NCBI GenBank assembly: GCA_002383285.1
Contig: DFXU01000058.1
Coordinates: forward strand, 59,546 to 78,586
DNA length: 19,041 nucleotides
Direction of reading: 5' to 3'
Source of the DNA: Caryophanales bacterium UBA4100
GTDB lineage: Bacteria; Bacillota; Bacilli; Paenibacillales; UBA4045
Shown here: positions 1 through 7,027 of the stretch, piece by piece
Numbering within the stretch: the stretch's first letter is position 1
Layout: each line of letters begins with the position of its first letter
Program-made: the position numbers and the translations under genes
The notes under the pieces: generated by a model
Seen by the model: only the letters and a program-made list of their open reading frames with translations
What the model was told of the DNA's origin: nothing
The model's database searches: none

Positions 1-527
1 AAAAACCATGCCGCAACGGCGAGCGTAAGCGCCTGCCAACGATTACGAGCAATCGTACCAATCCCAATGGCAACAGCAAGGAATAACAAAACTAAGCCAA
101 TGGAGAAAGCAAAGAACAATCCGAAGGTAGTGAATCCAAATCCACCGCCTCCTATTGACCCGATCAACCCCGTGAGTCCAAAGCCGAAAGTGATGATCGT
201 CAGCAGAACAATGGCCATACCTATAAATTTGCCTGTTATGAATGCATATGTACTAATCGGATAAGTGGATAATAGCTCCCAGCTTCCCTCTTCTTTCTCT
301 GCAGTTAGGGAGAAGGAGCCTAACAGCAAGGTCATTAATGGAAGAAGATATAGAATCAAATTCAGCATCGATCCGGTTAAACCCGAATAACCCTCAACAA
401 CATTCTGTGCCTGTATGAGTAGCAATAGGAGACTAAATAAGCTAAAAAGCCCAAGGAAGGAATAAGCCCATGCGTTACGAAAGCCGATCTTCACCTCACG
501 TAACGCAATATGACATATAGGCCTCAC
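1..527 (-). CDS. nosY: NosY-type ABC-2 permease, 3' part cut by window edge
   Basis: About 175 residues are visible; the C-terminus lies beyond base 1. The start is GTG at 525-527, which overlaps the nosL stop as GTGA (4 nt), indicating translational coupling. The N-terminus is short and basic (MRPICHIALREVKIGFRN), as in ABC-2 type permeases whose first cytoplasmic helix precedes TM1. Hydrophobic segments follow near residues 19-38, 54-71, 90-109, 125-145 and 150 onward, with the motif TAEKEEGSWELL between TM2 and TM3, typical of NosY/ABC-2 permeases. NosY pairs with the ATPase NosF and with NosD to support copper-centre assembly of nitrous oxide reductase from outside the membrane. The NosY name rests on position after nosD and nosL as well as on sequence type. 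No nosF lies between nosD and this gene, so the ATPase is expected beyond the left edge. A generic ABC-2 permease is the alternative. Confidence 0.85.
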   Translation of the reverse strand, partial: MRPICHIALREVKIGFRNAWAYSFLGLFSLFSLLLLLIQAQNVVEGYSGLTGSMLNLILYLLPLMTLLLGSFSLTAEKEEGSWELLSTYPISTYAFITGKFIGMAIVLLTIITFGFGLTGLIGSIGGGGFGFTTFGLFFAFSIGLVLLFLAVAIGIGTIARNRWQALTLAVAAWF

Positions 528-1069
528 GAACGCTTGTCCAGAGCATTATACTCATCATGAGCACGCTCCTCGTGATTCCCATCAAGCTGCATATGTTTAT
601 TTCCTTTGTTCCGATCCCAGGTATGAGTAGACAAGTCAGACCAGCTCATGAGTACACCTACGCCCTTCTCGCTTATAAACTGCTCAGCCGAGAGCTTGTC
701 CTTGAAGGAGATAAGCCCATATGACATCGGTGACTTGAATGAAGGATCATATGCATAGTAAGCTTTATCCGCTCGTACCCACTCTCTCGTCTCTTGATCA
801 CGCACAAATTCATTCATGATCTCATCTGTACCATATTTCTCCTTCCACTCATTCATACAGCCGAGATCATCGAACTTATAAACCTTTCCTTCCTCTGTAA
901 TCAATTGGGTGGCAAAGCCATCATCGTTGACCTGCATGTTGCATATATCACATTTGTCCACAGCCTCATTCACCGCCACCGGCTCATACTTTTGTTCACC
1001 GCCGCAACCAACTAATAGGAATGCTAACAGGCTTACTGCGATCGTTAACCTTACGATTATACCGCTCAT
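524..1069 (-). CDS. nosL: NosL-like copper-binding lipoprotein
   Basis: 181 residues. A lipoprotein signal ends in a lipobox with acylated Cys22 (FLLVGC), so the protein should be tethered to the outer face of the membrane. The mature part carries CDICNM (Cys40, Cys43, Met45), a FDDLGCM segment (Cys71, Met72) and SPMSYG (Met115). This Cys/Met-rich pattern is characteristic of the NosL/MerB-fold family, which binds Cu(I) and hands it to nitrous oxide reductase. The tail from about residue 145 is polar with scattered His and Met (HTWDRNKGNKHMQLDGNHEERAHDEYN shortened here to HM, H, H), possibly extra metal ligands. The start ATG overlaps the nosD stop (ATGA), and the stop overlaps the next GTG start, so the gene sits in the middle of a tightly coupled operon. 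The family call is firm; the actual client enzyme is not visible here. Confidence 0.93.
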   Translation of the reverse strand: MSGIIVRLTIAVSLLAFLLVGCGGEQKYEPVAVNEAVDKCDICNMQVNDDGFATQLITEEGKVYKFDDLGCMNEWKEKYGTDEIMNEFVRDQETREWVRADKAYYAYDPSFKSPMSYGLISFKDKLSAEQFISEKGVGVLMSWSDLSTHTWDRNKGNKHMQLDGNHEERAHDEYNALDKRS

Positions 1070-2397
1070 GATCTTCTTACCCCCAAATAGAATAATGTAG
1101 TGATTGCTGCCATTAGCATGACTGCCCCCATGATGCCTGTACTCAAGTCAGCCTGACTAGGCTGCTGATTCTGCATATCGGCTGGCGGCTCCATTAATGG
1201 GCTGTTATCCGTCATCCATTGCTGCCGATCAGCTTGAAGGATCTCCTGAAGGAATATCATCCCTGGTGATTGGAAGAATAGCTGAAAGGCTGGCCGGGCT
1301 TTTACTATCGTCTGAAACAAAGGATTAATCGCATTAGATAACTCACTTCTACCGTCTCCATTCACATCAACACCGCGAAATGAATCCCAGAAGTTACCGT
1401 TCATATTATTGTCTGAGCTCAACCTAGCTTCCGCTTCAATCACGTTACCACTGAATACATTATCATGGAGACGATTGTTAACCGCCTCAATCAATTGGAT
1501 ACCAATAAAATTCTGTTTCACTTGATTGTACATAAACGTATTATCAGTTGATAATTCAATATAAAATCCAACTCGATTGCCTTCTACCCTGTTATCATAA
1601 AAAAGCGACGAATGTGCATCGAACAGCAGGATTCCCTGTGAATTCACACTCTCATTCTGCTTATAGAAGTGATTATTCGTGACCTCCACATCTCGGACGG
1701 CCATCACCATAGCACCTGTTATGTTAAAGGCGCCATCATTGTTGCGGATAATCGTACCATCGGTGTACATACAATGCACCCCATACCGAGAACGGAATAT
1801 ATGGTTTCCATCCACAATATTACGATCACTGCTCTCCAAATATATGCCATCATGCAAATCCGATATTGTATTTCCAAGCAAGCGATTATCGTGTGATTCG
1901 AACAAATCGATACCATTATGCTTCGCAGACAATTTCGCATCCTGCTTCGCCGCTGACTCCCAAACAATCTCCGAATTCCGAATTTCGTTATTACTCGCAG
2001 CAAGAAGCTGGATTCCGAGTGATGCGGTTCGAATATACAAGTGCTCCATGACGGTGTGATCAGCTTCGATCAGGATAGATGCGGATTCCTTCATATCTAT
2101 GTCGACAATTGACAAACCTTTAATATGAACATCGTCTGCTGTTACCCAAATTGCGGGATCGTTGCTCTCATTTACAAGCTTCACTTCACCAGCCCCTACA
2201 AGCGTTAAGGGCTTATTAATTACAAGTGGACCCTCATAGCTGCCTGACGGAATGGTGATGGTTTCTTCAGGTACGGCACTATCAATTAAAGCTTGAAGAT
2301 CTAATCGTGACTGTCCCTTTGCGAAGCTAGGCGGAGCATGCAGATTGACTAGGAATAGGATGCATACTAGTAAACCGAATATACGTGAGAAGCTCAT
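1066..2397 (-). CDS. nosD: NosD, parallel beta-helix copper-maturation protein
   Basis: 443 residues. A signal peptide covers about residues 1-26 (cleavage near PSFA/KG). Residues about 30-330 are a right-handed beta-helix of CASH/PbH1 repeats, seen as recurring N-x-I-x-x-N / G-I-x-L-x-x-S/A steps (NGIDLFESHDNRLLGNTI, HDGIYLESSDRNIVDGN). The family motif RYGVHCMYTDG (His208, Cys209, Met210) and the C-terminal GNFWDSFRGVDVNGDG (334-349) are typical of NosD. A transmembrane helix at about 420-438 followed by RRS anchors the C-terminus. NosD works outside the cytoplasmic membrane with the NosFY ABC transporter in supplying the copper-sulfide site of N2O reductase. Its ATG overlaps the stop of the upstream lipoprotein gene by 4 nt (ATGA), as does its stop with nosL. 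Length and layout are normal for the family. Confidence 0.94.
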   Translation of the reverse strand: MSFSRIFGLLVCILFLVNLHAPPSFAKGQSRLDLQALIDSAVPEETITIPSGSYEGPLVINKPLTLVGAGEVKLVNESNDPAIWVTADDVHIKGLSIVDIDMKESASILIEADHTVMEHLYIRTASLGIQLLAASNNEIRNSEIVWESAAKQDAKLSAKHNGIDLFESHDNRLLGNTISDLHDGIYLESSDRNIVDGNHIFRSRYGVHCMYTDGTIIRNNDGAFNITGAMVMAVRDVEVTNNHFYKQNESVNSQGILLFDAHSSLFYDNRVEGNRVGFYIELSTDNTFMYNQVKQNFIGIQLIEAVNNRLHDNVFSGNVIEAEARLSSDNNMNGNFWDSFRGVDVNGDGRSELSNAINPLFQTIVKARPAFQLFFQSPGMIFLQEILQADRQQWMTDNSPLMEPPADMQNQQPSQADLSTGIMGAVMLMAAITTLFYLGVRRS

Positions 2398-2786
2398 AAT
2401 ACTTCTAGGCGCTTCAGCTTAGTAATATGCTCCCCATCCAGAAAGTAATGGAGGTAGATATCATAGATGTCTGGACGAGGAAAAACAAACAATAAGGAGT
2501 AAACGCCTCCCCCCTCCTCATGACTGCCACTAAGATTCGACTTCCCATCAATGATGATATCAAATTGCATATCCGCACCCTTCTTATCTGGCACCCCTGT
2601 CATCTCAGCGATTAGCTTCACTTCTACCCCAGCTTTAGCAGGTGATGGATCTACTGTGACAATCGCATCAACCTCTGCTGGATCCCAAATTGTATGACCA
2701 CCACTTGAGCAAGCGGTAAGTAAGAGCAGCAAGACCATAACTACATAAATCGCTATCTTATTAATTGACATTATTTTCACATCCAT
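2394..2786 (-). CDS. Small lipoprotein with YtkA/FixH-like domain, first gene of nos operon
   Basis: 130 residues. The N-terminus is a lipoprotein signal with lipobox LLTAC and acylated Cys26. The mature domain (about residues 38-130) is predicted all-beta (IVTVDPSPAKAGVEVKLIAEM ... MQFDIIIDG ... GGGVYSLLFVFPRPDIYDIYLHYF), resembling YtkA/FixH-like extracytoplasmic domains often found beside copper-handling genes. It has few obvious metal ligands (His31, His89, His117 and His124), so I do not claim metal binding. The start used is 2786; an in-frame ATG at 2769-2771 (residue 6) is an alternative, and neither has a strong Shine-Dalgarno site. The gene overlaps nosD by 4 nt, so it heads the operon and probably assists copper delivery. 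That role is inferred from context only. Confidence 0.75.
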   Translation of the reverse strand: MDVKIMSINKIAIYVVMVLLLLLTACSSGGHTIWDPAEVDAIVTVDPSPAKAGVEVKLIAEMTGVPDKKGADMQFDIIIDGKSNLSGSHEEGGGVYSLLFVFPRPDIYDIYLHYFLDGEHITKLKRLEVL

Positions 2787-2870
2787 TCGCTTCTATTCTA
2801 GCCCAACTTTTTACACCATAACACAAGAAGAGTAGGCTAATTCTTGACAATATTCTGTATAATTAACGAC

Positions 2871-2895
2871 AAAGAAACGCCTTGCGGCGTCCTTT
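2871..2895 (-). terminator. Terminator-like hairpin after the 3-gene ABC importer operon
   Basis: Read on the minus strand: AAAG, g, ACGCC, GCAA loop, GGCGT, tt, CTTT, then GTCG. The core is a 5-bp GC-rich stem closed by a GNRA-type GCAA tetraloop, extended by an AAAG/CTTT pairing across a small internal loop, and followed by TTTCTTTG. It lies about 290 nt past the ATPase stop and 85 nt before the nos operon, so it may end importer read-through or affect nos expression. The U-tract is interrupted, so strength is uncertain. Confidence 0.45.
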
Positions 2896-2954
2896 ATGTG
2901 CTCATTCATATATTGTGGTATTAGCCGGGAATTGCTTGTAGGTATAACCCCTTC

Positions 2955-3118
2955 TCGAGTGGCTATTTCAGTTCAGATGAACCTCTTCAACCGTTTAGCC
3001 ACTTCTGAAATGGTTAATTGACCCATCTCGCTGAATATCAGCAGGAAACATGCATATAACAACTCGATATAACCTTATTCTTGATTATGCTGTACGTTTC
3101 TAAGGAATAGCCACTCGA
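2955..3118. repeat. Inverted-repeat element (13-bp arms), possible decayed MITE
   Basis: Perfect 13-bp arms TCGAGTGGCTATT (2955-2967) and AATAGCCACTCGA (3106-3118) bound a 164-bp segment. A third copy of the arm core in opposite orientation to the left arm, TAGCCACT at 2996-3003, can form a hairpin with AGTGGCTA at 2959-2966. ACTCGATATAA occurs at 3062-3072 and again at 3113-3123, 51 bp apart. No clear target-site duplication was found directly abutting the arms. This is either a small dispersed intergenic element or a relic. Confidence 0.5.
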
Positions 3119-3150
3119 TATAATGTTAAATCATCAATATGCTAATACAT

Positions 3151-3210
3151 CCCTGCTATCTCAAGACAATCCGATCGTCATCCCTTATCCCAAGACAATC
3201 CGATCATCAG
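3151..3210. repeat. Imperfect tandem duplication spanning the end of the ATPase gene
   Basis: Two adjacent copies (3151-3181 and 3182-3210) share the exact 15-mer CAAGACAATCCGATC at 3162-3176 and 3191-3205, offset by 29 bp. The inner copy holds the last codons and stop of the ATPase gene (DDRIVLG, stop at 3185-3187); the outer copy is downstream non-coding DNA. Confidence 0.7.
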
Positions 3211-3979
3211 ACAGCTTGTTGCCGCTAATACGTTCGAATTCACCAAGCAGCTGTTCTACGGTTAGTGAGCCTTTGCGATCTGGTCCAATGTCTAGAATGA
3301 TCTTGCCCTTGTCCATCATGATCAAGCGGTTGCCCAAGCGTATTGCCTGCTCCATGTTGTGGGTAACCATCAATGTCGTTAGCTGCAGCTCCCGTACGAT
3401 ATCCTCGGTCAAACGAGTGATCAGCTCTGCTCGAGCAGGATCAAGCGCTGCCGTATGCTCATCGAGCAATAAAATCTGTGGCTGCGTGAACGTTACCATT
3501 AACAAGCTTAACGCCTGCCGCTCACCACCGGAGAGCATGCCGACTTTGGCGCGAAGCCGATCCTCAAGCCCAATGCCGAGCCGCTGAAGCTGTTCCCTGA
3601 ACATGCTCCTTCTACTACCCGTGACGCCGAAGCGAAGTCCTCTTGTCTTGCCTCTCATATAGGCCATTGCCAGATTTTCCTCGATTGACATATGTGGTGC
3701 GGTTCCTGCCATTGGGTCCTGGAATACACGACCAATCCAGCGGCTTCTCTTGTATTCGGGGAGATGTCCAACAGATTGTCCTTCTATCTGCACCTGTCCT
3801 TGGTCCGACTTCATCGAACCGGAGATGATGTTCATTAGCGTCGATTTTCCAGCACCATTACTTCCAATGACCGTCACGAAATCGCCAGGATTCAGATGAA
3901 GCTGAATGCCGGAGAGCGCTGTTTTCTCATCGGGGGAGCCTGGGTTGAATAGCTTAAAGACATTTGTTAAACGAAGCAT
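3185..3979 (-). CDS. ABC importer ATPase (COG1101 / TrpZ-like class)
   Basis: 264 residues, a complete ABC ATPase. Walker A is GSNGAGKST (39-47), Q-loop FQDPMAGTAP (86-95), signature LSGGERQ (149-155), Walker B ILLLDE (169-174) and H-loop His207. The signature neighbourhood and FQDPMAGTAP fit the COG1101 ATPases that pair with COG4120 permeases and COG2984 binding proteins. The start ATG overlaps the permease stop by one base (TAATG) and is preceded by a near-perfect Shine-Dalgarno site, GGGAGGTGATC, inside the permease end. It is the last gene of a three-gene importer operon and powers uptake on the cytoplasmic face. The substrate is unknown; amino acids such as tryptophan are imported by relatives in streptococci, which is family knowledge and not shown here. 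Its 3' end lies in a short tandem duplication. Confidence 0.93.
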   Translation of the reverse strand: MLRLTNVFKLFNPGSPDEKTALSGIQLHLNPGDFVTVIGSNGAGKSTLMNIISGSMKSDQGQVQIEGQSVGHLPEYKRSRWIGRVFQDPMAGTAPHMSIEENLAMAYMRGKTRGLRFGVTGSRRSMFREQLQRLGIGLEDRLRAKVGMLSGGERQALSLLMVTFTQPQILLLDEHTAALDPARAELITRLTEDIVRELQLTTLMVTHNMEQAIRLGNRLIMMDKGKIILDIGPDRKGSLTVEQLLGEFERISGNKLSDDRIVLG

Positions 3980-4869
3980 TATTGATCACCTCCCGAAAGC
4001 TCAGCAGACCGCCTTCGAGCTACGCTGTTCTGCTTCCAAGCCCGTTGGGCGGAAGGTAACACCAAGGCCACAACCACAATAACCGCGGTAATTAGCTTCA
4101 AATCAGACGCCTTAAGCCATTCTACACGCAAGGCAAAGGCCACGACAATACGATAGACGATTGAGCCTAACACCGCTGCCATGGTTGCCCGGAAGACGTT
4201 CATCGAGCCGAATATGGCCTCACCAATAATCACGGAGGCAAGACCAATAACGATCATACCGATTCCCATCGATATATCAGCAAACCCGGATTGCTGAGCA
4301 ACTAATGCGCCTGACAATGCCACCATTCCATTCGACAAGCTAACCCCGATTATCTTCGTATTATCCGTATTCGTGCCGAAGCTTCCGATCATACGCGGAT
4401 TATCACCGGTTGCCCGCAATGCCAATCCCAAGTCTGTCTTCAGAAAGGCGTCCAGCAATAGCTTAGCCAGAACTACTATGATCACCATAAGTGGAATGAC
4501 ATCAATTGTATGAAAGATCGTATGATCTCCTAGTAAGGAAACGTTCGGACGACCCATGATCCTCATATTAATGGAATACAGAGCAATCATCATCAAGATT
4601 CCAGATAATAATCCGTTTATCCTGCCCTTTGTATGCAGTAATCCCGTAATCGACCCCGCTACCAAGCCACCAAGTAGGGCGGCAAGGGTGGATAACCACG
4701 GTGAGTATCCATTCGATATCATGATACCAACAATTGCACCACCTGTTGTAAAGCTTCCGTCTACCGTCAAGTCAGGGAAATCAAGTATGCGAAACGTGAT
4801 ATATACCCCCAGCGCCATCAGCGCATATAGCAGACCTAGCTCCACCGCACCACTCAAGGAAATTAACAT
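3979..4869 (-). CDS. ABC importer permease (COG4120 / TrpY-like class)
   Basis: 296 residues, strongly hydrophobic with about eight to nine membrane segments. The motif RILDFPDLTVDGSFTTGGA (27-45) is the hallmark of the BPD_transp_2 permeases of the COG4120 group, and RATGDNPRMIGSFGTNTD (about 149-166) is the cytoplasmic coupling region facing the ATPase. The last 30 residues are basic and polar (QRAWKQNSVARRRSAELSGGDQ), consistent with a cytoplasmic C-terminus. The start ATG at 4869 follows a GAGGT Shine-Dalgarno site six bases upstream and begins 12 nt after the binding-protein stop; the stop overlaps the ATPase start. It forms the membrane channel of a high-affinity importer with its two neighbours. 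Confidence 0.92.
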   Translation of the reverse strand: MLISLSGAVELGLLYALMALGVYITFRILDFPDLTVDGSFTTGGAIVGIMISNGYSPWLSTLAALLGGLVAGSITGLLHTKGRINGLLSGILMMIALYSINMRIMGRPNVSLLGDHTIFHTIDVIPLMVIIVVLAKLLLDAFLKTDLGLALRATGDNPRMIGSFGTNTDNTKIIGVSLSNGMVALSGALVAQQSGFADISMGIGMIVIGLASVIIGEAIFGSMNVFRATMAAVLGSIVYRIVVAFALRVEWLKASDLKLITAVIVVVALVLPSAQRAWKQNSVARRRSAELSGGDQ

Positions 4870-4881
4870 CTGACTACCTCG

Positions 4882-5901
4882 CTATTGTATAAGATTGTTT
4901 TCCTGATCCTTGACCGCTGCTTTCATAGCATCAGTCACTTCGATACCCTGCTCTTCCGCTGCCTTCAAATTCAGAATAAAATCAACTTTATCCGGGAACG
5001 AGACACTAAGCTCAGAAGGCTTCTTCCCATTCTTAAGCACCTCTACAGCCATTAATCCTGCTTGGTAGCCATGGTCATAATACTTGAACCCGACGGTCAT
5101 AAAAGCTCCGCTCTCTACCGTATCCCGATCGCTTGAGAAGAAGGGAATATTATGCTCATTCGCAACCTGAATGATTGCATCCACGCCGCTTACGACCACA
5201 TTATCGAGTGTGATGAAGATTGCATCTGCTCGTCCAACAAGCGAATCGGCCGCCTGCTTCACCTCAGAGGTATTCGTTACCGGCGCTTTGATCATCTTGA
5301 TCCCATACTCAGCGAGCGACTTCTCTGCATTATTAGCCATAATAACCGCGTTCGTCTCTCCTTCGTTGATAACGACACCGACAGTCTTTACGCTTGGGAA
5401 TTGTTCGGCTATAAAATCCATAATTTGTTGAACCGCAACTGGATTCGTATCTGAAGCACCTGTTACGTTACCGCTTGGTGCATCAATATCATCAACGATA
5501 TGATCTGCCAGCGGATCCGTCACCGCGGCGAACAGCACCGGCGTATCCTTCACCTGCTGAACAACCGCTTGTGCCGAGGGTGTAGCAATCGCCAGCACCA
5601 GATCGTTCTTCTCACCAGCAATCTTCTGAGCGATAGACAAATTGTTCGTTGGGTCCCCCTGTGCGTTGTTAAAATCTACTTTTAGATTGTCACCTTCTAC
5701 GATGCCTGCATCCTTCAGTGCCGCTAGAAATCCTTCGCGGGTTGCATCCAATGATGCATGCTCAACGATTTGAGAAATGGCAATTTTGTAGCTTCTCTCT
5801 CCCGATTCACCTGAATTTGTAGTATTGTCTCCTCCTCCGCAAGCTGCAAGAACGAGTATTGCCATAGTTACAACAACCGATAGACCGAATCTTCTTCTCA
5901 T
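4882..5901 (-). CDS. ABC importer substrate-binding lipoprotein (COG2984 / TrpX-like class)
   Basis: 339 residues from the chosen start. The lipobox LVLAAC places the acylated Cys at residue 21, followed by a Gly/Thr/Ser-rich linker. The mature protein has the two-lobed fold of the ABC_sub_bind family (PF04392): YKIAISQIVEHASLDATREGF at the start, ATPSAQAVVQ, FAAVTDPLA, GVVINEGETNA and FITLDNVVVSG in order. The family contains Trp, Tyr and other binding proteins; nothing here fixes the ligand. An in-frame ATG 45 nt upstream (5946) gives a 354-residue version, but the ATG at 5899-5901 has a clear AGGGGGA site nine bases before it and gives a standard signal peptide beginning MRRRFG, so it is preferred. 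It heads a three-gene operon with the permease and ATPase. Confidence 0.9.
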   Translation of the reverse strand: MRRRFGLSVVVTMAILVLAACGGGDNTTNSGESGERSYKIAISQIVEHASLDATREGFLAALKDAGIVEGDNLKVDFNNAQGDPTNNLSIAQKIAGEKNDLVLAIATPSAQAVVQQVKDTPVLFAAVTDPLADHIVDDIDAPSGNVTGASDTNPVAVQQIMDFIAEQFPSVKTVGVVINEGETNAVIMANNAEKSLAEYGIKMIKAPVTNTSEVKQAADSLVGRADAIFITLDNVVVSGVDAIIQVANEHNIPFFSSDRDTVESGAFMTVGFKYYDHGYQAGLMAVEVLKNGKKPSELSVSFPDKVDFILNLKAAEEQGIEVTDAMKAAVKDQENNLIQ

Positions 5902-5910
5902 GTTCCAAGT

Positions 5911-5917
5911 TCCCCCT
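5911..5917 (-). promoter_or_regulatory. Shine-Dalgarno site deciding the binding-protein start
   Basis: AGGGGGA lies nine bases before the ATG at 5899-5901. The upstream in-frame ATG at 5946 lacks such a site, and starting there would add 15 residues before the signal peptide. Confidence 0.7.
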
Positions 5918-5952
5918 AATAGTGTCAATATAATGGTAGATTCCATTACGCT

Positions 5953-5980
5953 TTTATGTAAGCTAGCGTTAATGTGTTAA
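5953..5980 (-). promoter_or_regulatory. Candidate weak sigma-A promoter for the three-gene importer
   Basis: On the minus strand, TTAACA (5975-5980) and CATAAA (5953-5958) are 16 bp apart, with 5/6 and 4/6 matches to the sigma-A boxes. This would give a leader of roughly 45 nt. The 169-bp interval to oppF is too short for a T-box, and I saw no T-box core. Weak evidence. Confidence 0.25.
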
Positions 5981-6070
5981 AGTAAATAGGCATGAGGTTG
6001 TTCAGTAACTCCCCGACAGCAGCTGCCTCAGTCTATAAGCTGACTGCGACAACTAGCTACGGAGTAATCA

Positions 6071-7027
6071 TTATATATGATGGCAAGCTGCCCAATGACC
6101 AGGCTTGACCTCGACAAAGTCCGGCTCTACCCGTGCGCACTTCTCAGATGCGATGGGGCACCGCGTTCGGAAGTGACAACCGCTTGGTGGATCAGTCGGA
6201 CTAGGCAGGTCTCCGGTCAGAATAATACGTTCACGCTCGTTCTGACGATCTACCGCAGGCACTGGAATTGCAGAGAGCAATGCCTGCGTGTAAGGATGCT
6301 GTGGGTCGGCATATAAATCCTCACTGCGTGTCATTTCTACAATCTTACCCAGGTACATAACGGCAACACGGTCACTCATGTATTTGACCATGGAGAGATC
6401 ATGCGCGATCAATAAATAGGTAAGACCAAGCTTCTTCTGCAAATCGATCAACAGGTTAATAATTTGCGCTTGAATCGATACATCCAGAGCGGAGATTGGT
6501 TCATCACAGATAATAAACTGCGGCTCTACCGCTAATGCTCTTGTTATTCCAATTCGCTGCCGTTGTCCACCCGAGAATTCATGAGGGTATCGGGAGGCAT
6601 GCTCGGAGTTAAGACCAACAAGATCGAGCAATTGTTCGACACGCAGCTTTCTCTCAGCTCTGCTTCCAACCAAACCATGTATATCCAATGCTTCCCCAAT
6701 GATATCCATAACCGTCATCCTAGGATTTAGCGATGAGTAGGGATCTTGGAAAATCATCTGCATTTTACGACGGTACGCTTTGAATTTGGATTTCGACAGC
6801 TTTGTGATATCCACTCCATTGTAATTAACTTGTCCTGCTGTCGGTTCATATAGACGAATAATTGTGCGACCTGCTGAGGTTTTGCCGCAACCGGACTCCC
6901 CGACTAAACCAAGCGTCTCACCTTGTTGAATAGCGAAGCTTATATCGTTAACCGCTTGTAGAACACGGTTGTTTCCTAATTGAAAGAATTTGCGTAGCCC
7001 GTTGACTTCTATCAGTGATTGACTCAT
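6071..7027 (-). CDS. oppF: Oligopeptide ABC importer ATPase OppF
   Basis: 318 residues from the chosen start. Walker A is GESGCGKTS (43-51), Q-loop FQDPYSSLNPRMT, signature SGGQRQR (152-158) and Walker B FIICDEP (171-177), followed by the ALDVSIQAQI segment typical of the Opp/Dpp ATPases. The C-terminal oligo_HPY extension has DPQHPYTQALLSAIP and ends with four cysteines at 284, 290, 297 and 315 (C-x5-C-x6-C-x17-C), a pattern that in some Opp/Dpp ATPases binds an iron-sulfur cluster. An in-frame ATG 63 nt upstream exists, but the ATG at 7025-7027 has GGAGG seven bases before it and overlaps the oppD stop as ATGA. It is the last gene of the opp cluster and forms the ATPase heterodimer with OppD. 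Confidence 0.93.
   Translation of the reverse strand: MSQSLIEVNGLRKFFQLGNNRVLQAVNDISFAIQQGETLGLVGESGCGKTSAGRTIIRLYEPTAGQVNYNGVDITKLSKSKFKAYRRKMQMIFQDPYSSLNPRMTVMDIIGEALDIHGLVGSRAERKLRVEQLLDLVGLNSEHASRYPHEFSGGQRQRIGITRALAVEPQFIICDEPISALDVSIQAQIINLLIDLQKKLGLTYLLIAHDLSMVKYMSDRVAVMYLGKIVEMTRSEDLYADPQHPYTQALLSAIPVPAVDRQNERERIILTGDLPSPTDPPSGCHFRTRCPIASEKCARVEPDFVEVKPGHWAACHHI

Larger units (their letters stand above)
2787..3184. other. 398-bp gap between ABC importer operon and nos operon
   Basis: No supportable gene. It holds a 13-bp inverted repeat (2955-2967 and 3106-3118), an internal hairpin, a repeated ACTCGATATAA, a terminator-like hairpin (2871-2895) and the outer copy of a small tandem duplication (3151-3181). 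I could not identify a good sigma-A promoter or an Fnr/ResD-type site for the nos operon. The TTGACA and TATAAT words seen on the plus strand near 2844-2863 are only 8 nt apart and so do not form a promoter. Confidence 0.6.

Noticed and set aside
2840..2865. Plus-strand promoter from TTGACA and TATAAT
   Set aside because: The two boxes are only 8 bp apart and no plus-strand gene follows.
2990..3050. Minus-strand mini-frame MGQLTISEVAKRLKRFI, resembling the start of a helix-turn-helix protein
   Set aside because: It stops after 17 codons, lies inside the inverted-repeat segment, and nothing downstream continues the domain in another frame.
3123..3587. 154-residue plus-strand reading frame
   Set aside because: It lies antisense over the ATPase gene with its clear Walker and signature motifs; its composition (Ser/Arg-rich) is that of a shadow frame and it has no ribosome binding site.
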